Origin: Vagococcus martis
Lineage (GTDB): Bacteria > Bacillota > Bacilli > Lactobacillales > Vagococcaceae
Length of the DNA stretch: 64,000 nucleotides
Direction: 5' to 3'
Assembly (NCBI RefSeq): GCF_002026305.1
Contig: NZ_MVAB01000001.1
Span: 1,656,001-1,720,000, forward strand
Shown here: piece after piece, positions 43,608 through 53,265 of the stretch
Position numbering within the stretch: position 1 is the stretch's first letter
Layout of the letters: every line of letters begins with the position of its first letter
Made by a program: the position numbers and the translations under genes
The notes under the pieces: model-generated
Told to the model about the DNA's origin: nothing
The model's database searches: none
The model's input: only the letters and a program-made list of their open reading frames with translations

Positions 43608-44105
43608 TTGAAGCTAACCAATGCAACGGAACAAGCTTTGGCAATTATGGCATTATTATCAACTCAGGAAAAAGATGTTCCTGTGTCATCAATAGCAATT
43701 TATCAGAAACTATCTGTTTCTTCTTCGTATATTAGAAAGCTACTAAGGAAACTCGTCGTGTCGAATATAATAGAAGGTGTTTCCGGCAATAACGGTGGAT
43801 TTTATATAAAAAAAGATTTATCAGAAATTACGTTATTAAATATTGTCGAAGCAATAGAAGAGCCATTTCATTCATTTCCCAAGATAGGTGTTTTAGAAAG
43901 AGCATTCAGTGATTTTACTGAAATTGCTCAAACGGGTGATGAACAGATAGCTGAGTGTTTTGCAAAAGCAGATAAAAAATGGAATGAAGAATTAGGAAGA
44001 ATAACAGTCAAAGATATATTATCTGATGTATTTCGAGAATATGGCGAAATACCACATCGAAATTGGAATGATTTTATAGAAGATGAGGGGTCAGTTCAAT
44101 GTTAA
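43608..44105 (+). CDS. Rrf2-family transcriptional regulator
   Basis: 165 residues starting at TTG (43608) behind GAGAGGAAGTG. The winged helix is MKLTNATEQALAIMALLS...VPVSSIAIYQKLSVSSSYIRKLLRKLVVSNIIEGVSGNNGGFYI, as in Rrf2 proteins. The three-cysteine cluster that binds Fe-S in IscR/NsrR is missing (only two separate Cys, in AECFAK and at the C-terminus), so it belongs to the non-Fe-S branch such as YwnA/CymR. It overlaps the YhgE gene by 7 bases and probably controls it. Confidence 0.88.
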   Translation: MKLTNATEQALAIMALLSTQEKDVPVSSIAIYQKLSVSSSYIRKLLRKLVVSNIIEGVSGNNGGFYIKKDLSEITLLNIVEAIEEPFHSFPKIGVLERAFSDFTEIAQTGDEQIAECFAKADKKWNEELGRITVKDILSDVFREYGEIPHRNWNDFIEDEGSVQC

Positions 44106-46801
44106 ATAGAATAAAAAATGTATGGGATTTATTTGTACTGGATTGGAAAAGGATTTTTCACAACAAGCTGACGTTTGTTTTGATGATTGCATTAATGATT
44201 ATCCCATCGTTGTATGCATGGTTTAACATTGCAGCATTATGGGATCCTTATTCAAATACTGGTGGTATCAAAATTGGTATTTATTCAGACGATCAAACAG
44301 TTGATTTGAAAGGCAAAGAAATAAATATTGGTGATGAGATTGTTGAAAATTTAAAAGATAATAAAACAATTGGATGGCAATTTGTGTCATCAAAGCAAGA
44401 GCTTGATGATAAAGTGAAAACTGGTAAGTATTATGCAGGAATTTATTTACCGAAGAACTTCACTGAGAATTTATTAAGTTTTACAAAAGGTGAAATTGAT
44501 TATCCTGAAATCGAATATCAAGTGAACCAAAAAATTAATGCCATTGCACCAAAAATTTCTGATAAAGGGGCAGGAACCATTCAAGATACGATTTCAACAG
44601 AGTTTATTGAAACAGCGAGTAAAACATTGCTAGAAGTATTTAATGAAATTGGGTTTAATCTGGATGCAAACTTGCCTTCTATTAGAAAAATTACATCTAA
44701 AATTTTAACGGTTGATGAAAATCTTGATGAAATTGATGGCTATACAAAAGAAGTGCTACAATTACAAGCTAAAATGCCAGAATTTAAACAAAAACTTGAT
44801 ATGGCAAATGAGTTTGTGGACTACATTCCTGAATTAAATAAAACAACAGACAAAGTGGTGGCATTAAATGGTAAATTACCTGAAATTGCACAGTATGGGC
44901 AACTTGTTTATGACGTTCAAGGAAATATTCCAAAAATAAAAAATGCCGGAACTCAGTTAAACAAAGCTGACAATGATATGGATAAAATTGTGAAGATGAT
45001 GGATGATGCCATTAATGAAGCAACAAAAGGGCTAGAAGTGATTGCTACAGCACAAAAAGTATTACCAGACGTGACGGAGTTGATTAACACAGCTGATGGT
45101 ATGATTCCAGATTTACAAAAACAATTGACTGAAATTGCTGAAGTATTACCAACTGTAACAGAAGGCTTGACACAAGGATTGGAAGTGTTAGATACCTTAT
45201 CTAAAGTATCAGCTAAATTAGCAGCTGATATTGGTGCGTTAGACACTGAAACACATACAGCGCAAATTCATGATCAACTTGTAAAATTGGATAAACAATT
45301 AAGCACACAACTACAAATTATTCAGTCATTAAAAGAGACATTGACTCAATTATCAACCTTACCAAATGCACCTGATTTTTCTAATGCATTGGCACAATTA
45401 GCTGATTTAGAAAATCATGTGAGTCATGCTCAAGCAAACGTTCAATCTATTTTAGATAATTGGGAAGATTATGCAGCAGCACCAGCTAAATTACAAGCAA
45501 AATTAACTGAAATCAGCAATACATTAAATCAGATTGTTGTATCAATTAACCCACAAGAGATTGAAGCACAAGTAAACCAAACATTAACTAATGTACAACA
45601 TATGCTTAATTCGGCTCAAAATATTACAGGAACAATTATCGCTGATGATACAATGAAAACTCTTGATAGTTTATTAAAAAATACAACGGGTATTATTAAT
45701 GAAGCGATAGGATTCTTAAAAGATTATCAAAAAGAGATGCCAGCGATTCAAGATGAAATTCATACAGCTAATGTGATGTTAAATGGCAATATGAATTTAA
45801 TTATTAATGGCATTAACCAAGGGGCGGATTTCTTTAGAAACGATTTTCCCGTTGTGCAAAGTAAAATGAACAAGGCAACATTATTTATTAAAAATGACTT
45901 GCCAGGTATTGAAGATGACGTAAAAGAGACAATGGGGAAAGTAAATGAAAAAGCGCCTAAATTAGAGACAGCTTTAAATGCAGCTGAAGTCATGATTAAA
46001 GAAGATTGGCCAAATATTAAAGAAGGTGTTCAAAAAGCAGCCAATGCCATTAGAAAAGGTGAAAAAGACATTGATTTAGATGAAGCATTGAAGTATCTAA
46101 AAGGTGATGCCAATGCCGAAAGTAAATTTATTTCAAGTCCTGTTAAACTAAAAACAAAAGATGTATACCCTGTTCCTAATTATGGTTCAGCGAGTACACC
46201 ATTCTATACAGCGCTTTGTTTATGGGTTGGGGCAGTATTATTCTCAAGTATTGCATCAACTAAATTCCATTTAGAAGAAGAACAAGTTGGAAAATATTCA
46301 AAACGTCAACAGTTCTTAGCTCGTATGGGAACATTCCTTGTAGTTGGATTTTTCCAAGCATTGATTGTAACAATTGGAAATCAATTACTTCTAGGAACAT
46401 ACACAAAAAATCCAGTTTGGAATGTGATATTTGCTTTAATTATTGATTTGGCCTTTATGATGATGGTGTATGTGCTAGTTGCTTTATTTGATAATCTTGG
46501 TAAAGGAATTGCCATTATTATCTTGGTTCTTTCTATTTCAGCAGGTGGAGGAAACTTCCCAATTGAAATGTCAGGTCCATTCTTTAGAGCAATTAATCCT
46601 TATATTCCATTTACATATGCCGTGAATTTACTAAGAGAGTCTGTGGGCGGGATTTACTGGCCATCAGCTCTTAAAGCAATAACTATTTTAGTAAGTATTA
46701 CTATTGGATTCTTTGTGGCTGGATACATTTTGTACCCACGTGCAGAAAGATTATTTAAAAAAGTAGGAGACAACCTAAAAGAAGGACGAATTCTTCATTA
46801 A
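44099..46801 (+). CDS. YhgE/Pip-domain membrane protein
   Basis: 900 residues. One N-terminal helix (LTFVLMIALMIIPSLYAWFNI) is followed by an extracytoplasmic part of about 670 residues, predicted mostly helical with long coiled-coil stretches (residues 190-670), and then five or six C-terminal helices (TALCLWVGAVLFSSIAST onward). This is the YhgE/Pip layout shared with phage-infection protein Pip of Lactococcus and EsaA of type VII secretion; the C-terminal part is ABC-2-permease-like. No other type VII genes are nearby, so it is called YhgE. The role is unknown; it could be a phage receptor or an export component. Confidence 0.9.
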   Translation: MLNRIKNVWDLFVLDWKRIFHNKLTFVLMIALMIIPSLYAWFNIAALWDPYSNTGGIKIGIYSDDQTVDLKGKEINIGDEIVENLKDNKTIGWQFVSSKQELDDKVKTGKYYAGIYLPKNFTENLLSFTKGEIDYPEIEYQVNQKINAIAPKISDKGAGTIQDTISTEFIETASKTLLEVFNEIGFNLDANLPSIRKITSKILTVDENLDEIDGYTKEVLQLQAKMPEFKQKLDMANEFVDYIPELNKTTDKVVALNGKLPEIAQYGQLVYDVQGNIPKIKNAGTQLNKADNDMDKIVKMMDDAINEATKGLEVIATAQKVLPDVTELINTADGMIPDLQKQLTEIAEVLPTVTEGLTQGLEVLDTLSKVSAKLAADIGALDTETHTAQIHDQLVKLDKQLSTQLQIIQSLKETLTQLSTLPNAPDFSNALAQLADLENHVSHAQANVQSILDNWEDYAAAPAKLQAKLTEISNTLNQIVVSINPQEIEAQVNQTLTNVQHMLNSAQNITGTIIADDTMKTLDSLLKNTTGIINEAIGFLKDYQKEMPAIQDEIHTANVMLNGNMNLIINGINQGADFFRNDFPVVQSKMNKATLFIKNDLPGIEDDVKETMGKVNEKAPKLETALNAAEVMIKEDWPNIKEGVQKAANAIRKGEKDIDLDEALKYLKGDANAESKFISSPVKLKTKDVYPVPNYGSASTPFYTALCLWVGAVLFSSIASTKFHLEEEQVGKYSKRQQFLARMGTFLVVGFFQALIVTIGNQLLLGTYTKNPVWNVIFALIIDLAFMMMVYVLVALFDNLGKGIAIIILVLSISAGGGNFPIEMSGPFFRAINPYIPFTYAVNLLRESVGGIYWPSALKAITILVSITIGFFVAGYILYPRAERLFKKVGDNLKEGRILH

Positions 46802-46818
46802 TATTAAATGATATAAAA

Positions 46819-46851
46819 AAGAATCTAGAATAACTCTAGGTTCTTTTTTTA
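46819..46851 (+). terminator. terminator after YhgE gene
   Basis: Stem AAGAATCTAGA / TCTAGGTTCTT (one G.U pair), 5-base loop, T7. Its right half and the following bases reappear at 50594-50623 beyond the insertion-sequence nest. Confidence 0.85.
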
Positions 46852-48145
46852 TTATAAATAAAGGCTCTTTGTCAACTACTGTTGGTAAGGATTAATACGT
46901 TAGAATTTAAGATCTAGAAAGCATTTAGTTTTCTAGATCTTTTTTTGTGATGTAAAGGCAGATTCTTTTAAACAAATTGATAGTCGTAGCTTAAAATTAT
47001 AAAAACTTCTCATGCCATAGGAATTACGCTTAACGACTTTAATGTGGTTATTCATACATTCTAATGGACCGTTTGAATAAGATGTTTCAAAGGTGTTTTT
47101 TATTTCTTCTCGATATTTTTTAAATGTTTTGAAAACAGGAATAAACTCTTTAAATCCTGTTGGTTGATTAATTAATTCCAAAAATAAAGAATAATCCTTT
47201 GTTTGAATCGCTCTTAAAATTTGTTGATAGGTGTTGTAAGCCTCTGTCAATTTAGAATCATAGGTAAGTAAGCGTTCAAGTAATTCTTTTTCAGAAAGAT
47301 ACGCTTTAAAGGATGGACGCCAATGCTGTTGGATATAATCTAATTTGTCATAGCTTTTTTGAAGTAATTTCCAATACTTTTTAATTCGTCTAAAGATAAC
47401 CCCGTTATCTTTACATTTTAATTGAGTCATTATTTTAATCCGTATCTTTTGAAATGCCCTGCCGAGATGTTGAACGAGATGGAATTTATCTAAAACGACT
47501 TTAGCGTTAGGGAACACTCGTTTAGTTAAAGTAATGTAAGGTTGATAGATATCTGAAACGACATATTTTACTTGTTTTCTATTAGCTAGAGAGAAGCCAT
47601 TAAAATAATTCTCAATTTTTGGTAATCTTCGATCAGGTAGAATATCAATTAATTCATTTGTTTCACCGTTCATCATAATAAAACTCATTGAACCAGCTAC
47701 TTTTTTAACAGATTTAAATTCATCAAAACATAGTACAGACGGAAGTTCATAACTATACTTCTTAATCGGTTCATACCACTCTTTTAATACGCGAGAGACA
47801 GTTGAAGTTGAAACGCTCGTTTGTTTTGCGATATCACTCATGGCGTGTTTAGAGGTTAACTGTTTCGCAATGAGACGTTTTAAATTATTAGAAATACAGT
47901 TGTTTCTAGAAACAAAAGGGGTATCTAAAACAAAAGTCGTATCACATTTTTTACAAAAGAAACGACGTTTCTTTAATCTAATATAAGTGACATATTCAGA
48001 AACACTAGGCATTTTAATTAGGCTAGTTGTATATCCCCATTTAATAATATTAGAGTGATTACTTTGACAATGCGGACAGCATGTAGGAGATTCTTCTAAA
48101 AAACCATGGAATATCCGAGAGAAAACGCCTTTTATTTTTTCAGTA

Positions 48146-49208
48146 CGCCGATTGTAAAATTAAGCTAGACAACTAAAAAATCATTTGTGATACACTCAAA
48201 TTGTATTTCCAACCAAAGAAAACAAGGAGAGTGATCACAAATGACCTATACACATCTTACTACAGACGAGCTAGTTTTGATAGAAGCTTATTACCATCAA
48301 AATAAAAAAGGAACATACGTTGCGAAACAATTGAAACGAGCAAAACAGACTATCTATAATGTTTACAAAGCTTTTGATGAGGGATTATCTGCACTAGATT
48401 ACTATAAAAGATACAAAAATAATAAAAAGAATTGTGGCAGGCGTCCTATTTCTTTATCTGATAATGAAACAGAATACATTCAAAAGAAGGTTGTTCAAGG
48501 ATGGACTCCAGATGTCATTATTGGTCGTGCTGAGTTTCCTATCTCATGTTCTATCAGTACTCTTTATAGATTATTTAAGCAAGGACTGTTTGATTTGACC
48601 GCATTACCTATGAAAGGTAAAAGGAAAGCGAATGGTTATAAAGAAAAAAGAGGTAAACAAGCCTTTAAAAGAACCATCCATCAACGTAATAAGGACTATC
48701 AACTCTTTAATAATGAATTTGGTCACCTTGAAGGTGACACAATTGTTGGAAAAGATCATAAAAGTGCTGTTATCACACTCGTTGAAAGACTATCGAAAGT
48801 GATTATTACGTTAAAACCAATAGGCAGACGAGCAATAGATATCGAAAATAGTTTAAATAATTGGTTTAAAAAGTTTCCATGCCATCTATTTAAATCAATC
48901 ACATTCGATTGTGGTAAAGAATTTTCTAATTGGAAATCAATCAGCAATCTAAATGATATTGATATTTATTTTGCCGATCCAGGAACACCATCACAACGTG
49001 GCTTAAATGAAAACTCTAATGGGTTATTACGTAAAGATGGATTACCTAAACAAATGGATTTCAACAAAGTTGAGGAATCTTTTATCCAATCTATCGCTTC
49101 TAAAAGAAATAATATTCCTAGAAAATCATTAAACTATAAAACACCATTGGAAGTATTTTTGAGTTATGTAGACAACGATATTTTGTCTAGCTTAATTTGA
49201 CAAATGAA
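48146..49208 (+). mobile_element. IS30-family element inserted in the ISL3 transposase gene
   Basis: About 1063 bp. The ends share TTGT-N-AAATTAAGCTAGACAA as inverted repeats. AGTA occurs directly on both sides (48142-48145 and 49209-49212); the first three bases are the likely target duplication, and removing the element restores a continuous ISL3 transposase frame across CTATCT-ACT-GAAAAA. Confidence 0.85.
48241..49200 (+). CDS. IS30-family transposase
   Basis: 319 residues, intact. The N-terminal helix-turn-helix (LTTDELVLIEAYYHQNKKGTYVAKQLKRAKQTIYNVYKAF) is followed by a second DNA-binding part (WTPDVIIGRA...ISTLYRLFKQG) and the DDE core: Asp in GHLEGDTIVG, Asp in ITFDCGKEF and Glu in GLNENSNGLLR. 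The gene nearly fills the element and starts behind AAGGAGAGTGATCACA. It is likely to be active. Confidence 0.93.
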   Translation: MTYTHLTTDELVLIEAYYHQNKKGTYVAKQLKRAKQTIYNVYKAFDEGLSALDYYKRYKNNKKNCGRRPISLSDNETEYIQKKVVQGWTPDVIIGRAEFPISCSISTLYRLFKQGLFDLTALPMKGKRKANGYKEKRGKQAFKRTIHQRNKDYQLFNNEFGHLEGDTIVGKDHKSAVITLVERLSKVIITLKPIGRRAIDIENSLNNWFKKFPCHLFKSITFDCGKEFSNWKSISNLNDIDIYFADPGTPSQRGLNENSNGLLRKDGLPKQMDFNKVEESFIQSIASKRNNIPRKSLNYKTPLEVFLSYVDNDILSSLI

Positions 49209-49410
49209 AGTAGATAAACAATTTTCATTAAAAATAATATTTAGGTCTAGTATATTTAAGATATCTTTGATAGTCTGTGAATATGACATGTGGTATCCTC
49301 CTTAGTTTGTTTTTTCGCAATTTCATTCTAACGGATATCACATGTTTTTGTGTACAAAAAACTATCGGTAACTTGTGTTACCAACAGTAGAAATTATAGA
49401 GCCATTTTTT

Positions 49411-49734
49411 ATGGTTAAAAGGATTGCTTATCCAGTAGAAGTAAAAGAAGAAGCTATAAAAATGAAACTTGAAGGTAAAACAACATCAGAAATTATGAAT
49501 AAACTCAACATTCGGAATAAAACTCAGGTGAAAACATGGTGGAAATGGTATAGAAATGGAGAATCTTATCGATTCTCTCAAGGTGTGGGAAAACAATATA
49601 CTTATGGAAAAGGTAATGAACACTTTTCGCCTTTAGAAGTTCTAGAAAGAGAAAACAAGTACTTGAAACAGGAAATTGATGTTTTAAAAAAATACAAGGA
49701 GTTGGAAAGGATGTGGAAAAAGAAGTATTCATAA
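49411..49734 (+). CDS. IS3-family transposase OrfA (copy 2)
   Basis: 107 residues, identical to the OrfA of copy 1. The coding part is complete, but the AACGGAGGTG ribosome site of copy 1 has been lost; the frame is open upstream into the ISL3 terminal repeat, so any translation would use a non-native signal. Expression is doubtful. Confidence 0.85.
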   Translation: MVKRIAYPVEVKEEAIKMKLEGKTTSEIMNKLNIRNKTQVKTWWKWYRNGESYRFSQGVGKQYTYGKGNEHFSPLEVLERENKYLKQEIDVLKKYKELERMWKKKYS

Positions 49735-50555
49735 ATTTAGTTGATTCTTATAAAGGAAAACTATCTATAACATGGTTATGTCACTATTTTGGGATAGCTA
49801 GAAGTACTTACTATCGTTGGTCTAAGAAAGAATATGTTGCCGATAATCGAATTAAAATGATTGAGCAGCTGTGTAAAGAAAACAAGTTCACTTATGGTTA
49901 TCGAAAAATCACTTTTTTACTTCGTAAAAAGATAAAAGTGAATCATAAAGTTGTTCAGCGTATTATGCAAAAATATGGATGGAGTTGTCAGGTGAAAATA
50001 AAGAAAGAAAAACGTCCAGGTTCTATTTATTTTAAAACTACTAATATAATTGATAGAGACTTTAGTTCAAGTAAGCCACTAGAAAAACTAACAACAGACA
50101 TCACTTATCTTGATTATGGTCCTAAAAGACTCTATCTTTCTAGCATTATGGATTTGTTTAATGGAGAAATACTTTCTTATACAATAAGTGAAAAACAGGA
50201 CATATCTTGTGTTTTAGACACACTAAATAAATTACCTAAACTTCCAGATAAATGTATACTTCATTCGGATCAAGGTTCTGTGTATACTTCATATGCTTAT
50301 TATCACGCAACAAAAGAAAAGAGCATTACCAGAAGTATGTCCCGAAAAGGGACTCCTGCAGATAATGCTCCAATAGAATCGTTTCATTCCATCCTAAAGT
50401 CTGAAACGTTCTCATTACACCCAGAGCTTGGAAGCTCTACAATTAGTGTAATTGAAACTGTACAAAATTTCATCAACTATTATAATAAAGAAAGAATTCA
50501 ACAAAAATACGACTACTTATCTCCAGTTGACTATCGGAAAAAAGTAATCGCATAG
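49713..50555 (+). CDS. IS3-family transposase OrfB (copy 2)
   Basis: 280 residues, identical to the OrfB of copy 1, with an intact DDE triad (LTTDITYLD, LHSDQGSVYTS, NAPIESFHSILKSE). The frame overlaps orfA by 22 bases. It could act in trans on the complete copy at 27430 if expressed, although its own promoter and the OrfA ribosome site are missing. Confidence 0.9.
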   Translation: MEKEVFINLVDSYKGKLSITWLCHYFGIARSTYYRWSKKEYVADNRIKMIEQLCKENKFTYGYRKITFLLRKKIKVNHKVVQRIMQKYGWSCQVKIKKEKRPGSIYFKTTNIIDRDFSSSKPLEKLTTDITYLDYGPKRLYLSSIMDLFNGEILSYTISEKQDISCVLDTLNKLPKLPDKCILHSDQGSVYTSYAYYHATKEKSITRSMSRKGTPADNAPIESFHSILKSETFSLHPELGSSTISVIETVQNFINYYNKERIQQKYDYLSPVDYRKKVIA

Positions 50556-50593
50556 GTGTTTTTATTACTGTCTCATTTTAGGGGTTCAGTCCC

Positions 50594-50623
50594 AACTCTA
50601 GGTTCTTTTTTGTTATAAATAAA
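50594..50623 (+). repeat. near-duplicate of the YhgE terminator right half
   Basis: AACTCTAGGTTCTTTTTT then a base then TTATAAATAAA matches 46832-46862 except for one T/G change and one indel. The two copies directly abut the outer ends of the IS nest (46863 and 50593). Confidence 0.75.
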
Positions 50624-50704
50624 ACAATAGTGTATTTAGGAAAAGGTTAACAAAGTATAAAATGTGGGTATTTAGCAATAAATTAAATAACAATAAAAAG
50701 TAAT

Positions 50705-51549
<845 letters not shown>

Positions 51550-51566
51550 AACTGACTTATAAATTA

Positions 51567-51602
51567 AACTCTCTTAGAAAGAAATTCTGAGGGAGTTTTT
51601 TA
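51567..51602 (+). terminator. butA terminator
   Basis: 13-bp stem AACTCTCTTAGAA / TTCTGAGGGAGTT with two G.U pairs, 5-base loop, then a T-run. Confidence 0.82.
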
Positions 51603-51610
51603 TTGCAAAA

Positions 51611-51642
51611 AAAGAGTGCTGATGAGATAGTCAGCACTCTTT
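51611..51642 (-). terminator. terminator of the small PepSY-like gene
   Basis: 12-bp perfect stem AAAGAGTGCTGA / TCAGCACTCTTT with an 8-base loop; on the minus strand it is followed by a T7 run (plus-strand A7 at 51607-51613). Confidence 0.85.
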
Positions 51643-51648
51643 TATCTA

Positions 51649-52008
51649 TTAATTTTCAATTTTATGGATATCAATAATTGAACCAGTATGAGCATCTGCT
51701 GTAAATTCATATTGAACCAGTTGTCCTTCTTCAATACGAGAAATACCACCAGTATAAACATCTGTCTTAATCGCAAATTTATCTAAAGGTTCTTTTTTAA
51801 AGTGAATCCAAGATCCTTCAATTGGCCCATCTTGTAAAAAGTCAGATTTCACTTGTTCTAAAATATCATCTGCTGAAAGTACTTTGTTATCTTTGTACCA
51901 TTTTGTGACTAAAGCACCAGCAACGGCACCCACTGCTAAACCAATACCTAAACCAGTCGTTAAGCCATGATGATAAACTTCTTTTGTTTTTTGTTTTTTA
52001 TGAAACAT
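51649..52008 (-). CDS. small membrane-anchored protein, PepSY-like
   Basis: 119 residues from the ATG at 52008, chosen because AGGAGGTAACGAC precedes it; a longer frame exists but has no support. A short basic N-terminus (MFHKKQKTKEVYHHG) is followed by a Gly/Ala-rich membrane helix (LTTGLGIGLAVGAVAGALVTKWY) and an outer domain of about 80 residues with DNKVLSADDILEQVK and a closing YEFTADAHTGSIIDIHKIE strand, which resembles PepSY/YpmB-type modules. The function is unknown; PepSY domains are often linked to peptidase inhibition. It is convergent with butA. Confidence 0.7.
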   Translation of the reverse strand: MFHKKQKTKEVYHHGLTTGLGIGLAVGAVAGALVTKWYKDNKVLSADDILEQVKSDFLQDGPIEGSWIHFKKEPLDKFAIKTDVYTGGISRIEEGQLVQYEFTADAHTGSIIDIHKIEN

Positions 52009-52143
52009 GTCGTTACCTCCTATGGTAATACTGATGTTCTTATTGTAGCATAAATGAATCAAATAGGAAGAAAAAAGAAGCAAGAATTAAGTGATAGGTT
52101 TTTGCGTATGCGGTCATTATGTTATAATTAAGTGAATAAGAAA

Positions 52144-52184
52144 GAGAGGTGAACTACTAATTATTTAATTAGTAGATAATCATG
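52144..52184 (+). promoter_or_regulatory. ribosome site separated from the pepA start by a hairpin
   Basis: GAGAGGTG (52144-52151) lies 30 bases before ATG 52182. Between them CTACTAATT-loop-AATTAGTAG (52154-52175) can fold. With the hairpin looped out the effective spacing is 8 bases; no other Shine-Dalgarno sequence is present nearer the ATG. Confidence 0.6.
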
Positions 52185-53258
52185 GATGATAAATTATTTA
52201 ATCGTATAAAAACACTAACTGAAATGCAAAGTGTCAGTGGTCTTGAAGATAACATGCGACGTGTTATGGCTAAAGAGATGACACCTTTCGTTGATAAAGT
52301 GGAATATGATGGCTTAGGTGGCGTGTTTGGCATTCGTAAAAACAAATCAAACGAAGCACCTCGCATCATGTTAGCATCTCACATGGATGAAGTTGGGTTT
52401 ATGGTGAGTCAAATTTTAGAAAATGGGTTGTTTAGAGTCGTTCCTTTAGGTGGATGGAATCCTTACACTGTATCAGCACAACGTTTTACTTTACAAACAA
52501 AAAAAGGTGATTATCCAATCATTTCGACATCAGTTCCACCTCATTTATTAAGAGGAGCAAACAAGCAAAAGGGAATAGATGTTGCGGATATTTTATTTGA
52601 TGCAGGATTTGTATCAAAAGAAGAAGCAGAAGAGTTTGGTGTACGTCCAGGAGACGGGATTGTTCCTCAAGCTGAAACAATTAAAACAGCAAACGGTAAA
52701 CGAATTATTTCAAAAGCGTGGGATAATCGCTATGGTTGTACACTGGTGTTAGATGTTTTAGAAGAATTATATGGTCAAGAATTACCAAATACCTTAATTG
52801 CAGGAGCAAATGTGCAAGAAGAAGTTGGGTTACGTGGAGCAAAAGTATCGACTCACAAATTTAAACCAGATTTATTCTTTGCAGTGGATTGTTCACCAGC
52901 TGAGGATATGTCCGGTAAAAAAGATGCGAATGGTCAATTAGATGAAGGATTCTTATTAAGAATTTTTGACCCAGGAATGATTATGCTAGGTCGTATGCGT
53001 GAATACATCCTTGAATTAGCAGAAGATAATAATATTCCATATCAATACTTTGTCTCAAAAGGTGGAACAGACGCAGGTGCAGCACACTTAGCCAATGACG
53101 GAGTTCCAAGTGCGGTAATTGGTGTGCCAGGTCGTTATATCCATACTCATCAAACAATGTTTAGTATCAAAGATTATGAAGCTGCAAGAGAAATGGTCTT
53201 GAAATTAATCACAACATTAGATAAAACAGAAGTTGATACAATAATATACGGAAAGTAG
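52182..53258 (+). CDS. pepA: M42-family glutamyl aminopeptidase PepA
   Basis: 358 residues. Metal ligands and catalytic residues appear in order: His in LASHMDEVGFM, Asp in SKAWDNRYGC, Glu pair in NVQEEVGLRG, Asp in FAVDCSPAED and His in PGRYIHTHQTMF. The N-terminal LTEMQSVSGLEDNMRRVM is typical of M42 peptidases. It removes N-terminal Glu/Asp from peptides in the cytoplasm. It is the first gene of a conserved pepA-ytpP-(usp)-ytpR operon. Its start codon is preceded by a hairpin that separates it from the ribosome site. Confidence 0.94.
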   Translation: MDDKLFNRIKTLTEMQSVSGLEDNMRRVMAKEMTPFVDKVEYDGLGGVFGIRKNKSNEAPRIMLASHMDEVGFMVSQILENGLFRVVPLGGWNPYTVSAQRFTLQTKKGDYPIISTSVPPHLLRGANKQKGIDVADILFDAGFVSKEEAEEFGVRPGDGIVPQAETIKTANGKRIISKAWDNRYGCTLVLDVLEELYGQELPNTLIAGANVQEEVGLRGAKVSTHKFKPDLFFAVDCSPAEDMSGKKDANGQLDEGFLLRIFDPGMIMLGRMREYILELAEDNNIPYQYFVSKGGTDAGAAHLANDGVPSAVIGVPGRYIHTHQTMFSIKDYEAAREMVLKLITTLDKTEVDTIIYGK

Positions 53259-53265
53259 TGAAAGT

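Larger units (their letters stand above)
46933..49289 (-). pseudogene. ISL3-family transposase, split by an IS30 insertion
   Basis: The start (ATG at 49289-49287 behind AAGGAGGA) encodes MSYSQTIKDILNILDLN and about 28 residues before IS30. On the other side the frame resumes as TEKIKGVFSRIFHG...ESPTCCPHCQSN, with a zinc-ribbon Cys pair, and continues through CKKC, the HTH and the DDE core (VLCFDEFKS, KVVLDKFHLVQHLGRAFQ, NGPLECMNNHIK) to a stop at 46933. Residues 1-28 plus the remainder make a normal ISL3 transposase of about 430 residues. The longest remaining uninterrupted part starts at an internal ATG (48012) and lacks the N-terminal zinc finger. Confidence 0.85.
46863..49403 (-). mobile_element. 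ISL3-family element, interrupted by IS30
   Basis: Terminal repeats are GGCTCT-N7-CTACTGTTGGTAA at 46863-46888 and its complement at 49378-49403. Without the inner IS30 the element is about 1.48 kb, normal for ISL3. The 8-bp flanks (TAAATAAA left, ATTTTTTA right) do not match, so no target duplication survives and at least one side has been rearranged. The right end adjoins a truncated IS3 copy. Confidence 0.82.
49404..50593 (+). mobile_element. IS3-family element, copy 2, left end deleted
   Basis: These 1190 bases match 27507-28696 base for base over the whole length by my comparison. The first 77 bases of copy 1, with the left inverted repeat and the orfA ribosome site, are absent and replaced by the ISL3 right end. 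The right inverted repeat is intact. The element can code for transposase but should not move by itself. Confidence 0.85.

Noticed and set aside
44099-46801. Type VII secretion component EsaA
   Set aside because: Layout is similar, but no EssA/EssB/EssC or WXG100 genes are adjacent; YhgE/Pip is the safer name.
27430-50593. A composite transposon formed by the two IS3 copies, carrying the genes between them
   Set aside because: Copy 2 lacks its left terminal repeat, the intervening genes look like normal chromosomal genes with their own terminators, and the outer flanks share no target duplication.
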